A model generated the notes under the pieces. The model did not search any database. It was not told the DNA's origin and saw nothing but the letters and a program-made list of their open reading frames with translations. Made by a program: the position numbers and the translations under genes. A DNA stretch of 64,000 nucleotides. It comes from Amycolatopsis azurea DSM 43854 (lineage in GTDB: Bacteria; Actinomycetota; Actinomycetes; Mycobacteriales; Pseudonocardiaceae). Below, in pieces: positions 16,753 through 27,335 of the stretch. Position 1 is the first letter of the stretch. Every line of letters starts with the position of its first letter. Where the stretch lies: positions 62,001 through 126,000 of the forward strand of contig NZ_MUXN01000017.1 in the NCBI RefSeq assembly GCF_001995215.1, written 5' to 3'.

Positions 16753-17691
16753 ATGGACATCGGCCGGTTGCGGACCCTGCGGGAGTTCGCCGACCGCGGC
16801 AGCGTGACGGCGGCCGCGAAGGCGTTGCACTGCACGCCGTCCGCGGTTTCCCAGCAGCTGCGCGCCTTGCAGGGTGACGTCGGTCTCGCGCTGACGGAGC
16901 CCGCCGGGCGCGGGCTGCGGCTGACCGACGCGGGCCGCGCGCTGGTCGCCCGCGCGGACGACGTGCTCGCCGCGCTCGATCGCGCGGAGTCCGAATTGGA
17001 CACTTATCGCAGCGCCCCGCGCGGCCGGGTCCGGGTGGCGATCTTCCAGTCGGCCGGGCTGATGCTGCTGCCCGGGCTGCTGCACCGGACGGCGGAGTTC
17101 GACGGGCTGGACGTCATCGTGCGCGACGTCGACATGACGCCGCCCGAGGTGCCGGGGCTCGTCGCGGACTACGACATCGTGGTGGCGCACCGGGACGAGC
17201 ACGCGGAGTCGCTCGGATCGGAGCGGCTGGAGTCACGGCACCTGCTGCGCGAACCGCTCGACGTCGCGCTCCCCACCGGGCACCGGCTCGCGAAACGGCG
17301 TCGCCTCGAACTCGCGGAACTGGCCGACGAAAGCTGGATCAGCGTCAACGCCGGGTTCCCGGTGGACGACATTCTCCAGTCGCTGATCATCCGCACCGGC
17401 GTGCGGCCGCGGGTGGTGCAGCGCATCAACGACTTCCGGATCATTGAACGGCTGGTGGCCGCGGGACACGGGATCGCGCTGCTGCCCCGGTACACAGTGG
17501 ACACCCGGCGTGGCAGCGGCCTGGTCTGCCGTCCGCTCGCCGGGATCAAGGCGGCGCGGCACGTCGAGGCGGTCTGCCGGCTCGGCGCGTCCTCGCGGCC
17601 CGCGGTGGCGAAGGTCCTCGACGCGCTCGCCGACGAGGTCGAGGCGCTCACGGGCGAGCGTGACTCTTCAGGTGGTCCAGCGCGATCTTGA
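16753..17691 (+). CDS. LysR-family transcriptional regulator
   Basis: 312 residues. The N-terminal winged helix-turn-helix is clear: FADRGSVTAAAKALHCTPSAVSQQL, then LTDAGRALVARAD. The C-terminal periplasmic-binding-like effector domain follows. ATG 16,753 is chosen because the HTH begins directly; the open frame extends over 1 kb upstream without coding character. Divergent to the EamA exporter, which is its probable target. Its end overlaps the convergent TetR gene by 44 bases. Confidence 0.88.
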   Translation: MDIGRLRTLREFADRGSVTAAAKALHCTPSAVSQQLRALQGDVGLALTEPAGRGLRLTDAGRALVARADDVLAALDRAESELDTYRSAPRGRVRVAIFQSAGLMLLPGLLHRTAEFDGLDVIVRDVDMTPPEVPGLVADYDIVVAHRDEHAESLGSERLESRHLLREPLDVALPTGHRLAKRRRLELAELADESWISVNAGFPVDDILQSLIIRTGVRPRVVQRINDFRIIERLVAAGHGIALLPRYTVDTRRGSGLVCRPLAGIKAARHVEAVCRLGASSRPAVAKVLDALADEVEALTGERDSSGGPARS

Positions 17692-18253
17692 GCGCGTCGG
17701 CGATCGGCGTGATGTCGTGCCGCAGGTGGGCCATCAACAGGCCGCCCTGGAGGCAGGTCATCGCGGCCTGCGCGAGCCGCGCCGGGTCGGCGCCCTCGAC
17801 GAGCTTTCCCTGTTCCCGCAAGGACTTCAGGCCGCGTTCGAGATGGGACTCCCATTCGCGGTAGGCCTTGTCCAGCAGCGGGGCCATCTTCGGGTCGTCG
17901 CCGAGCTCGCCGGTGAGGTTGCCGAGCGGACAGGCGACCGGGCCTTTCGGAGTGCTCTGGATGGCGAGGATCTCCTGTGCCCACTGGTCGAAGTCCGCCC
18001 ATTCGCGGAGTTCGAAGATCGTGGGCTGGTTGCCGAGGATCAGTTCGAGACAGCGGTCGATGACCGCGCCGACGAGTTCGTCCTTGTTCTTGAAGTAGTG
18101 GTACATCTGCGATTTCCCGGCTCCGCTGGCCGCGAGAACCTTGTCGACGCTCGTCGCGGCGACGCCGTTGACGTACATCAGCTCGGCCGCCGCGTCGACG
18201 ATCGCGTCACGCGTCATCCGCCCTCGCGGGGTCTTCGCCGGTTGACCACTCAT
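17648..18253 (-). CDS. TetR-family repressor
   Basis: 201 residues. TetR N-terminal HTH: TRDAIVDAAAELMYVNGVAATSVDKVLAASG, then KSQMYHYFKNKDELVGAVI. The C-terminal ligand domain resembles that of YcdC/AcrR-like regulators. ATG 18,253 is the start; a longer frame reads through the divergent gene. The start codon sits on one of two 16-base palindromes, so autorepression together with control of the divergent peroxiredoxin gene is likely. Confidence 0.9.
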   Translation of the reverse strand: MSGQPAKTPRGRMTRDAIVDAAAELMYVNGVAATSVDKVLAASGAGKSQMYHYFKNKDELVGAVIDRCLELILGNQPTIFELREWADFDQWAQEILAIQSTPKGPVACPLGNLTGELGDDPKMAPLLDKAYREWESHLERGLKSLREQGKLVEGADPARLAQAAMTCLQGGLLMAHLRHDITPIADALKIALDHLKSHARP

Positions 18254-18295
18254 GTACCGAATAGTACAGTTGGCCGCACTGTACCGATCAGTACA
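18253..18295. promoter_or_regulatory. Paired TetR operators
   Basis: TGTACCGAATAGTACA (18,253-18,268) and TGTACCGATCAGTACA (18,280-18,295) share TGTAC…GTACA arms and lie 27 bases apart centre to centre. The first overlaps the TetR start codon and the second precedes the peroxiredoxin ribosome binding site. Two sites in the divergent promoter strongly suggest cooperative TetR binding. Confidence 0.75.
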
Positions 18296-18311
18296 ACCAA
18301 AGGAGCTGACG

Positions 18312-18938
18312 ATGGGGGATCTCAACACCGACCTCGCCGACCTGCGCGTCGCCGTCGCGGAGCACCTGCCGGAGGAGGTGGCGCCGGTGCTCAAGGCCGA
18401 CCGGGAGAAGTTCGTCGGACTGGTCGTCGAGGCGGCGGTGAAGCCGGGGGCGGCGATGCCGGACCTCACGCTGCCGGACGCTTCCGGTGAGCGGATCCGG
18501 GTCGCGGACGGGCCTGCCGTCGTGGTGTTCTATCGCGGCGCGTGGTGTCCGTACTGCAACCTCGCCCTGCGCGCGTATCAGCAGGAACTACTGCCGGAGC
18601 TGGAGAATCTGGGAGTGAAGCTGGTCGCGGTCAGCCCGCAGCTGCCGGACGGCTCGCTGTCCACGAACGATCTGGAATTCGCCGTGCTGTCCGATGTGGA
18701 CAACGAGCTCGGGCGCGCGCTCGGCATCACGTTCCGGCAGGACCCGGAGCTCAAGCCGACCTTCGACGCGCTCATCGGCGACGTCGAGAAGCTCAACGGT
18801 GCGGCGGAGTGGGAACTGCCGTACCCGACCGTCCTGGTGGTCGACGGTGAAGGTGTCATCCGCTACATCGACGTCCACCCGGACTACACCACCCGCACCG
18901 ACCCGGCCGACATCCTGGCCGCGGTGAAGGCCCTGTAG
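18312..18938 (+). CDS. Peroxiredoxin-like AhpC/TSA-family protein
   Basis: 208 residues. Thioredoxin fold with the redox motif FYRGAWCPYCNLALRAYQQ (CxxC) near residue 80, followed by LVAVSPQLPD and a C-terminal YPTVLVVDGEGVIRYIDVHPDY. This matches the AhpC/TSA-like thiol peroxidase or oxidoreductase group of about 200-220 residues. AAAGGAGCTGACG precedes ATG 18,312; the frame opens earlier but that part overlaps the operators. It is likely induced by an electrophile or oxidant through the divergent TetR regulator. Confidence 0.85.
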   Translation: MGDLNTDLADLRVAVAEHLPEEVAPVLKADREKFVGLVVEAAVKPGAAMPDLTLPDASGERIRVADGPAVVVFYRGAWCPYCNLALRAYQQELLPELENLGVKLVAVSPQLPDGSLSTNDLEFAVLSDVDNELGRALGITFRQDPELKPTFDALIGDVEKLNGAAEWELPYPTVLVVDGEGVIRYIDVHPDYTTRTDPADILAAVKAL

Positions 18939-18940
18939 AG

Positions 18941-18979
18941 GTACATGAAGGCCCCCTTCCGGTGCTGGCCTTCATGTAC
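18941..18979. terminator. Hairpin after peroxiredoxin gene
   Basis: Perfect 13-bp stem (GTACATGAAGGCC at 18,941-18,953 with 18,967-18,979) two bases after the stop codon. It shares the TGAAGGCC core with other terminator hairpins nearby. Confidence 0.75.
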
Positions 18980-19004
18980 TCGGGCCCGGCGCTGAGCGGA
19001 GGGA

Positions 19005-19060
19005 TGTTGCGAAAGCCACTTTCGCAACCTTCAACGTTGCGAAAGTGGCTTTCGCAACAC
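19005..19060. repeat. Interspersed palindromic repeat, copy 2
   Basis: Same two-hairpin palindrome as at 12,776 (TGTTGCGAAAGCC … GGCTTTCGCAACA), with a different central spacer (CTTCAAC). It lies between the convergent ends of the peroxiredoxin and leuA genes. Confidence 0.85.
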
Positions 19061-19120
19061 GCGTCAAGGCCGCATCGCGCCTGATGCGCCGCCCTTGCCT
19101 CTCCGCACTAGGGGGAAGTC

Positions 19121-19169
19121 CGTGAAGGCCTCCTTGAGGGACCCAGAGTCCCTCAAGGAGGCCTTCACG
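19121..19169 (-). terminator. Hairpin terminator of leuA
   Basis: Perfect 21-bp stem (19,121-19,141 with 19,149-19,169) and a 7-base loop, located 24 bases past the leuA stop. Carries the recurring GTGAAGGCC core. Confidence 0.85.
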
Positions 19170-19192
19170 GAACGGAACAGAAGCGGGAAGAG

Positions 19193-21563
<2,371 letters not shown>

Positions 21564-21572
21564 GCTCGGTCT

Positions 21573-22166
21573 ATGCGTGGGCCGGACGCGGCGTACGAGA
21601 TCGTCGCCATCGGATCGTCGGCGGGCGGAGTCAAGGCGCTCATCGAGATCCTCGGCGCCCTTCCCGCCGATTTTCCCGTGCCCGTGGTCGCCGTCCAGCA
21701 TCTCGACCCGCGGCGGCACACCATCCTCGCCGAACTCCTCGGCCGCCGGTCGTACCTGCGGGTCAAACTGGCCGAGGCCGGGGACGCCGTCGAGCGCGGT
21801 GTCGTCCACTTGGCCCCGCCGGACCGGCACCTGACGCTGGCTTCTGACGGAAGGCTCCGCCTGTCGTCCGGTGAGCAGGTGAATTTCGTACGCCCGTCGG
21901 TCGATCTGCTCTTCGAATCCGTCGCCGCCGTGTACGGCCCGGGGACGCTCGCCTGTGTTCTCACCGGAACGGGTTCCGACGGCGCGGCGGGTGCGGTCGC
22001 GGTGAAGGAACGGGGCGGTACGGTGGTCATCGAAGATCCGGAAACCGCCGAGTTCAAGGGCATGCCGGCGGCGGTGGCGAAAGCCATGACGGTCGATTTG
22101 ACGTTTTCGCTGGAGGAAATGGCCGGAGCCCTGATCGGCTTGGTGAAGGGAACGAGGTCGCCATGA
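21573..22166 (+). CDS. CheB-type methylesterase domain protein (no receiver domain)
   Basis: 197 residues, only the CheB catalytic domain. The triad is visible: Ser in IGSSAGGVKAL (near residue 15), His in VAVQHLDPRRHT (near 42) and Asp in LTGTGSDGAAG. It lacks the N-terminal receiver domain of chemotaxis CheB. It hydrolyses glutamyl methyl esters in classical systems; here the host shows no flagellar context. The stop overlaps the CheR-PAS start by 4 bases, so the two are made together. Confidence 0.88.
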   Translation: MRGPDAAYEIVAIGSSAGGVKALIEILGALPADFPVPVVAVQHLDPRRHTILAELLGRRSYLRVKLAEAGDAVERGVVHLAPPDRHLTLASDGRLRLSSGEQVNFVRPSVDLLFESVAAVYGPGTLACVLTGTGSDGAAGAVAVKERGGTVVIEDPETAEFKGMPAAVAKAMTVDLTFSLEEMAGALIGLVKGTRSP

Positions 22167-24010
22167 GCGCGCCGGAAGGCGGGAACGACGAGGACAGGGA
22201 CCTCGAGACCCTGCTGACGTTCATCCGGGACTCCCGCGGTTTCGACTTCACCGGCTACAAGCGGACCTCGCTCGCCCGCCGGATCCGGAAACGCATGCAG
22301 ACGGTGAAAATCGACGACTACGCCGATTACCGCGACCACCTGGAGATCAATTCCGACGAGTTCCAGGAACTGTTCAACACCATTCTGATCAACGTCACCA
22401 GCTTCTTCCGTGATCCCGAAGCCTGGACCTACCTGCGGGCGACCGTCGTGCCCGATCTGGTCAAGAAGGTCGGCCCGACCGAGGAGATCCGGCTCTGGAG
22501 CGCGGGGTGTTCGAGTGGCGAGGAGGCGTACTCGCTGGCGATGATCTTCGCCGAGTATCTCGGCCTCGAGGCGGCCACTTCGCGGGTCAAGATCTACGGC
22601 ACCGACGTCGACGAGGAAGCCCTGCGCGAGGCCAGAGCCGGTCTGTACTCCGCGAAAGCGCTGGAACGGCTTCCCGAGGACCTGAAGAACAAGTACTTCG
22701 AGCCGGCAGGCGACCTCTTCGCGTTCAGCCGTGACCTCCGCCGCCGGGTGATCTTCGGCAGGCACGACATCACCCGCGACGCCCCCATTTCCCGCGTCGA
22801 CCTGCTCTCCTGCCGCAACACCCTGATGTACTTCAACATCGAGACCCAGACGAAGATCATCGAACGTTTCCACTTCGCCCTCAACGAGGGTGGCCACCTG
22901 TTCCTCGGCAAGGCCGAGATGTTGCTGTCCGACGGCGCCCGGTTCGAGATCGCCAACATGCGGAACCGGGTCTTCACCGTGCGCTCGGGCAGGGTGACGA
23001 CGAAGGCCCCGCGGTTCGACGTGTGGGCGGACGCGGGGATGCGGGACACCAACCGGAGACGTCTCGTGAGCGAACTCGCCCTGGCCTCTTCCCCCGATTC
23101 GGTGCTGGGCATCGACCACGACGGCGCGATCGCCCTGATCAACGGTTCGGCACGGCTCCAGTTCGGGCTCAGCCTGAACGACGTGGGCAAACCGTTCCAC
23201 GAACTCGAAATCTCCTACCGGCCGATCGAGCTCCGGTCCGTGATCGACCAGGCGCACGGCGAGCGCCGCAGCATCCGGATCAACTCGGTGCGGCGGCAGA
23301 AGAGCGAGAACGAGGCACAGTACTTCGACATCATCGTCCGGCCGCTGCTCACCATCGACGGCGAGGACATCGGCGCCGCGATCACCTTCATCGACACCAC
23401 CGAGGCGACCCGCCTCCAACACGAGGTCAAGCGGGTCCAGGAGGATCTCGCGACGGCGTACGCGGAACTCCAGTCCACGAACGCGGAACTCGAAACGGTC
23501 AACGAGGAACTCCAGTCGAGCATCGAGGAACTCGAGACCACCAACGAGGAACTCCAGTCCACCAACGAAGAACTCGAGACCACCAACGAAGAACTCCAGT
23601 CCACCAACGAAGAACTCGAAACCATGAACGAGGAGATGCGCGTCCGCACCACGGAACTCGACGAGACGCGCGTCTTCTTCGAAGGCGTACTTTCGAGCAT
23701 CGAGGCCGGGGTGGTCGTGCTGGACGGCGATCTCCTGGTACGCAGCTGGAATCGTGGCGCGGAGGATCTGTGGGGGCTTCGATCCGACGAGGTCTACCGG
23801 GAAGACTTCTTCGCGCTGGACTTCGGCCTGCCGACGGCCGGGCTCCGCGATGCCGTCGAGGCCTGCAACGAGACCGGGGAAAAGGGCGACCGGATCGAAC
23901 TCGACGCCGTCGACCGCAAGGGCCGGAGCCTGGTCGCGTCGATCGGCTGCTCGCCGCTGCACGGGCCGGGCGGCGGGGTCGTGCTGCTGATGGAGCACTC
24001 GCGGAACTGA
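22163..24010 (+). CDS. CheR-type methyltransferase fused to coiled coil and PAS domains
   Basis: 615 residues. An N-terminal CheR all-alpha domain and SAM methyltransferase domain contain WSAGCSSGEEAYSLAM (SAM site) and LLSCRNTLMYF. A PAS-like domain follows from about residue 310. Next comes a long coiled coil (about residues 435-500) made of nearly repeated ELETTNEELQSTNE units, then a second PAS domain at the C-terminus. With the overlapping cheB this forms an orphan methylation-type sensory pair rather than a motility system. The repeats are visible in DNA as well as protein but are in-frame and coding. Confidence 0.88.
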   Translation: MSAPEGGNDEDRDLETLLTFIRDSRGFDFTGYKRTSLARRIRKRMQTVKIDDYADYRDHLEINSDEFQELFNTILINVTSFFRDPEAWTYLRATVVPDLVKKVGPTEEIRLWSAGCSSGEEAYSLAMIFAEYLGLEAATSRVKIYGTDVDEEALREARAGLYSAKALERLPEDLKNKYFEPAGDLFAFSRDLRRRVIFGRHDITRDAPISRVDLLSCRNTLMYFNIETQTKIIERFHFALNEGGHLFLGKAEMLLSDGARFEIANMRNRVFTVRSGRVTTKAPRFDVWADAGMRDTNRRRLVSELALASSPDSVLGIDHDGAIALINGSARLQFGLSLNDVGKPFHELEISYRPIELRSVIDQAHGERRSIRINSVRRQKSENEAQYFDIIVRPLLTIDGEDIGAAITFIDTTEATRLQHEVKRVQEDLATAYAELQSTNAELETVNEELQSSIEELETTNEELQSTNEELETTNEELQSTNEELETMNEEMRVRTTELDETRVFFEGVLSSIEAGVVVLDGDLLVRSWNRGAEDLWGLRSDEVYREDFFALDFGLPTAGLRDAVEACNETGEKGDRIELDAVDRKGRSLVASIGCSPLHGPGGGVVLLMEHSRN

Positions 24011-24020
24011 CGGTCCCGGC

Positions 24021-24773
24021 TCAGCTCCGGCGAGAGGCCTTCGCCCTCTCCTCCAGCAGGCCGGACGCGGTCAACCGCCGGGCGACCAGCTTCTCGGAAA
24101 CCTCGGAGATCCGCTGGTTGTGGCTCCGCGCGTAGCGGCGCATCAGGAGGAACGCCTCACTCGGGCTGACTTCGAGCCGGGCGGACACCAGGCCCTTGGC
24201 CTGCTCGATGGGCACCCGGCTGGTGAGCGCGCCTTGGAGTTGCGAGGAGGTTTCGGTCAGCTTCGCGATGGCGCGATGGTTCAGCATGCCGATCGTCGCG
24301 ACGTCGGCGAGCGCGCTCGCGATCCGGATGTCGGCGCTCGGCAGCGGTGCCATCCCGGTGGTCAGGATCGTCACCGAGCCCAGGATGTCTTCCCTGCGGT
24401 TGAACGGGAACGCGTGCACGGAACGGTAGCCGAGCGAAAGGGCCGCCGGGGCCAGTCGCGGCCAGCGGGCGGTCGCTTCCTCGAGACGCGCGTTGACCAC
24501 GGGCACGCCCGTGGAGTGGCAGTCGAAGCCTGGGCCCTCTCTGGCGAACAACCCGTCGAGTGGCGGTTCGCCCAGGCGTTCATCGGTGTGCACCACCATC
24601 TGCCCGCCGGGGTTTTCACCGGCGACGGCCAGCCGGACCGAGGCCGAGGCGACCAGCCGGGTGTACCGGTCCGCCACGACCGGCCAGAAACTCGCCGGAT
24701 CCAAGGCGGGGACCAGCGTGTCGGCCAGCTCGACCAGGGTTTCGGCGATCCACTCTTCACGGTTCTGAGGCAC
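24021..24773 (-). CDS. GAF-ANTAR regulator 1
   Basis: 250 residues from GTG 24,773, with CAGGAAGGCC upstream; the longer frame covers the neighbouring promoter. It has an N-terminal GAF-like sensor (about 20-160) and a C-terminal ANTAR RNA-binding domain: IEQAKGLVSARLEVSPSEAF and LLMRRYARSHNQRI. ANTAR proteins act by antitermination at paired hairpins in target messages. It is convergent with the CheR-PAS gene and divergent from a second GAF-ANTAR gene, suggesting linked signalling. Its RNA targets are unknown. Confidence 0.85.
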   Translation of the reverse strand: MPQNREEWIAETLVELADTLVPALDPASFWPVVADRYTRLVASASVRLAVAGENPGGQMVVHTDERLGEPPLDGLFAREGPGFDCHSTGVPVVNARLEEATARWPRLAPAALSLGYRSVHAFPFNRREDILGSVTILTTGMAPLPSADIRIASALADVATIGMLNHRAIAKLTETSSQLQGALTSRVPIEQAKGLVSARLEVSPSEAFLLMRRYARSHNQRISEVSEKLVARRLTASGLLEERAKASRRS

Positions 24774-24915
24774 GACAGGCCTTCCTGCTGCTTCCTGGCG
24801 GGGGCACGTGAGTACCGGGGAGTCAACGCTAGACCGTTTCGCCAACCCGGGGAACCGGTCAGGCTCAGCCGTTCGGGTCTCCTTGACCGGCCATGGTGCG
24901 GCGTACCCTCCGCTC

Positions 24916-25797
24916 ATGAAGGACGGCAGGCGCGATTCTTCGACCCTCCGTGGCATGGCGGAGGACGAGGCAGGCCGTGCCGACAGGGCCGCGAACGTGG
25001 CCCATCGGCATGAGGGCCTTGCCGAAACGGCCACTGTGTCGATGCGCGCCTTTCACCGGAGAATGGCCGGGATCCACCGATCGACCGAGCGGGTGCACCG
25101 GACTTCCGCCGAATTGCATCTCGCCCACGCGGATTCCGTGGACCGATCGGCGATCGGCGGACGGCGGCCGCCCACCCGGTTCATCGCGACGGTCGCCGAA
25201 GTGGCCGACAGCCCGAGCACGGCCGTGACCTTGTTCGGCAGGAACGCGGACACGACGGTCGTCGCGACGTCCGATCCGATCGCCGAGGCGGCTTGTGACT
25301 TCGAATACGTCTTCGGCGAGGGGCCGTCCTGGACACCGCCCACCACCTCCACACCGTTGCGGGTCTGTGGCCAAGAGGAGCTGACACGCCGCTGGCCTCA
25401 GTTCGGTCCCGCCGCGCACGACCTCGGAGTCCGGGCGGTGGTCGTGGCCCCGCTCGGTCTTCCCGAGAGGCCACTGGGCACCTTGACCGCCTACCGGTTC
25501 GACACGGACCCCGCCCCCGAGGTGGCCAGGGCGGTCGGGACGGTCGCCGCCGCCCTGACGACGACCGCGTTGCTCTCGTCGCCGCGGAGGACAGAGGATG
25601 GACTGCCCGACCATCCTCTGTTCGAAGAAGTGGATTTCCGTGTCGTGGTGCACCAGGCCACCGGAATGGTGATGGCCGCCGGCGGCCGCGGGGCCTCCGA
25701 CGCGCTGGCCTTGATCCGGGCGCAGGCCTTCCTCCGGAACGAAAGTGTCACCGAAGTCGCTCTCGCGATCGTGAACCGGACCCTGCGGATCAGCTGA
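24916..25797 (+). CDS. GAF-ANTAR regulator 2
   Basis: 293 residues from ATG 24,916. The N-terminal 70 residues are charged and histidine- and arginine-rich, possibly coiled. A GAF-like domain follows (about 80-220), then a C-terminal ANTAR domain: VVVHQATGMVMAAGGRGASD and LIRAQAFLRNESVTEVA. It is divergent from GAF-ANTAR 1 over a shared 142-base gap. The 3' end overlaps the next convergent gene by 8 bases. Confidence 0.82.
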   Translation: MKDGRRDSSTLRGMAEDEAGRADRAANVAHRHEGLAETATVSMRAFHRRMAGIHRSTERVHRTSAELHLAHADSVDRSAIGGRRPPTRFIATVAEVADSPSTAVTLFGRNADTTVVATSDPIAEAACDFEYVFGEGPSWTPPTTSTPLRVCGQEELTRRWPQFGPAAHDLGVRAVVVAPLGLPERPLGTLTAYRFDTDPAPEVARAVGTVAAALTTTALLSSPRRTEDGLPDHPLFEEVDFRVVVHQATGMVMAAGGRGASDALALIRAQAFLRNESVTEVALAIVNRTLRIS

Positions 25798-26383
25798 CGC
25801 CGAGTCTTTCGTAAGCCTCGACGGCGGCCTTCGGGTCGTCGGCCTGGAACTTCACGACGCGGACGGTCTCGGTCGCGCCGAGCGGGCGGGTCACGGTGAC
25901 CGGCTCACGCAGTTCGGCGACCAGGTTCGTCTCGTAGAAGTTGTCGTGGCTCAGCCAGGTTTCGTCGCGGAACTTCTGCGCCTTGAGCGGGTCGTGGCTC
26001 TCTTTCAGATGCCGCAGCGAGGCGACGTTCTCCCTCGGGATCCGCACGTCGTAGAACGAGCTCCAGCGCACCCGCACCTCACGCGAGGAGACCACGTGCG
26101 GCCGGACGACGGTGCCGGCGTAGACCCCGAACACCAGCAGTACCGAGTACACGCCCAAGACGAGCAGCACGACGTCGACGACGATGCCGAAGTCGATCAG
26201 CCAGAAGAGACCCGCTTCGACGGCGCTCACCACCGCCAGGACGATGAAGATCGCCTTGCCGCTGGAGCCGTACGGCACCGCGACGGCGTCCCCGTCGATG
26301 CCGTCCTTGCGGCCTCTCACATACAGCCAGAGTCCTGCCATCGTGCGGGATTCGTTGCGGACGATATTGCGTAAAGCCCCCAT
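25790..26383 (-). CDS. Membrane protein of unknown function
   Basis: 197 residues. After a basic N-terminus there are two hydrophobic helices (about residues 44-66 and 69-92), then a soluble C-terminal domain of about 100 residues with strands resembling a bacterial PH-type domain. No family assigned with confidence. It sits between GAF-ANTAR 2 and the XRE regulator, with 9 bases to the latter's stop, and reads as an independent gene. Confidence 0.6.
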   Translation of the reverse strand: MGALRNIVRNESRTMAGLWLYVRGRKDGIDGDAVAVPYGSSGKAIFIVLAVVSAVEAGLFWLIDFGIVVDVVLLVLGVYSVLLVFGVYAGTVVRPHVVSSREVRVRWSSFYDVRIPRENVASLRHLKESHDPLKAQKFRDETWLSHDNFYETNLVAELREPVTVTRPLGATETVRVVKFQADDPKAAVEAYERLGVS

Positions 26384-26392
26384 GACCCCATG

Positions 26393-27232
26393 TTAGCGAT
26401 CAAAATGGGTCAAGATCTCGAGCGCGTCGGCGGACCCCGGATCCTTCGGTGTGTAGATCTCCAGCCGGTGGCCGGGGCTGTCGGGCTGGAGCCACACCTG
26501 GTAGTCGACGTCGACCGCGCCGACCGTCGGATGCCGCAGGAGCATGGTGCCGACCGTGCAGTCGGCGACGTCGCCGGTCGCCCAGAGCGTCGCGAACTCG
26601 TCGCTGCGCATGGTCAGTTCGCCGATGAGCCCGGCGAGGCGGGCGTCGGTGGGATACCGGCCCGCGGTCAGCCGCAGGTAGGCGACGTGGATCCGGGCGA
26701 GTTCGGCCCAGTTGCCGAACAGGTTCCTGGTGAGCGGGTCGAGGAAGAACATCCGCGGCACGGACGGCCGATGTCCGGGATCCGCCGGTGAAGCGAAGTC
26801 GACGTGTTCCGCGGTGAGCGCGTGACCGGCGCGATTCCACGCGAGGACGTCGCCGCGCCTGCCGAGCACGACGGCGGGCACGGATTCGGCGAGGTTCTCC
26901 AGCAGCGCGAGGACGCGGGGATGCGGCTCTTCCGGGCCGGGGTCGGACAGTTCCGGGAGCGAGGACCGCCGGGCGAGGTTGTGCAGATGGCCGGTTTCGA
27001 CGTCGTCGAGCCGGAGGACGCGGGCGAGCGCGTCGAGCACTTGCTGTGAAGCGGTTTCGGCCAGTCCCTGCTCCAGCCGCGTGTAGTACCCGGCGCTCAC
27101 CCCGGCGAGCTGGGCGAGTTCCTCGCGGCGCAGGCCGGGCACGCGGCGCGAGGTGCCGTAGGTGCGCAGGCCGATCTCGGCGGGGGTCACCCGGTCACGA
27201 CGGCTCTTGAGGTACACGCCGAGGCTTTCCAT
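26393..27232 (-). CDS. XRE-family regulator with MmyB-like ligand domain
   Basis: 279 residues from ATG 27,232 (MESLGVYLKSRRDRV). N-terminal HTH: VPGLRREELAQLAGVSAGYYTRLEQG. A C-terminal MmyB-like domain follows (DVLAWNRAGHALTAEHVDF, then RMFFLDPLTRNLFGNW), which in this family binds fatty-acid-like ligands. It is divergent from the MFS exporter, the usual target of such regulators. Paired GGGTGTACCC sites lie between them. Confidence 0.88.
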   Translation of the reverse strand: MESLGVYLKSRRDRVTPAEIGLRTYGTSRRVPGLRREELAQLAGVSAGYYTRLEQGLAETASQQVLDALARVLRLDDVETGHLHNLARRSSLPELSDPGPEEPHPRVLALLENLAESVPAVVLGRRGDVLAWNRAGHALTAEHVDFASPADPGHRPSVPRMFFLDPLTRNLFGNWAELARIHVAYLRLTAGRYPTDARLAGLIGELTMRSDEFATLWATGDVADCTVGTMLLRHPTVGAVDVDYQVWLQPDSPGHRLEIYTPKDPGSADALEILTHFDR

Positions 27233-27264
27233 GACTTCGAGCCTAAGTTCCTTCGCGCTCGCGT

Positions 27265-27287
27265 GGGTGTACCCGCGGGGTGTACCC
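27265..27287. promoter_or_regulatory. Tandem GGGTGTACCC operator candidate
   Basis: GGGTGTACCC occurs at 27,265-27,274 and 27,278-27,287, 13 bases apart, each nearly palindromic. They lie in the 103-base gap between the XRE regulator and the MFS gene. The likely binding site of that regulator. Confidence 0.6.
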
Positions 27288-27335
27288 ACGGCACGGGGCT
27301 GGTCGCTCTCGCGGGTTCGATCCAGCGTCGAGGGC

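Noticed and set aside
23470-23660. Tandem DNA repeat in the CheR-PAS gene as a separate repeat element
   Set aside because: The repeats are in frame and encode a heptad coiled coil usual for this protein family.
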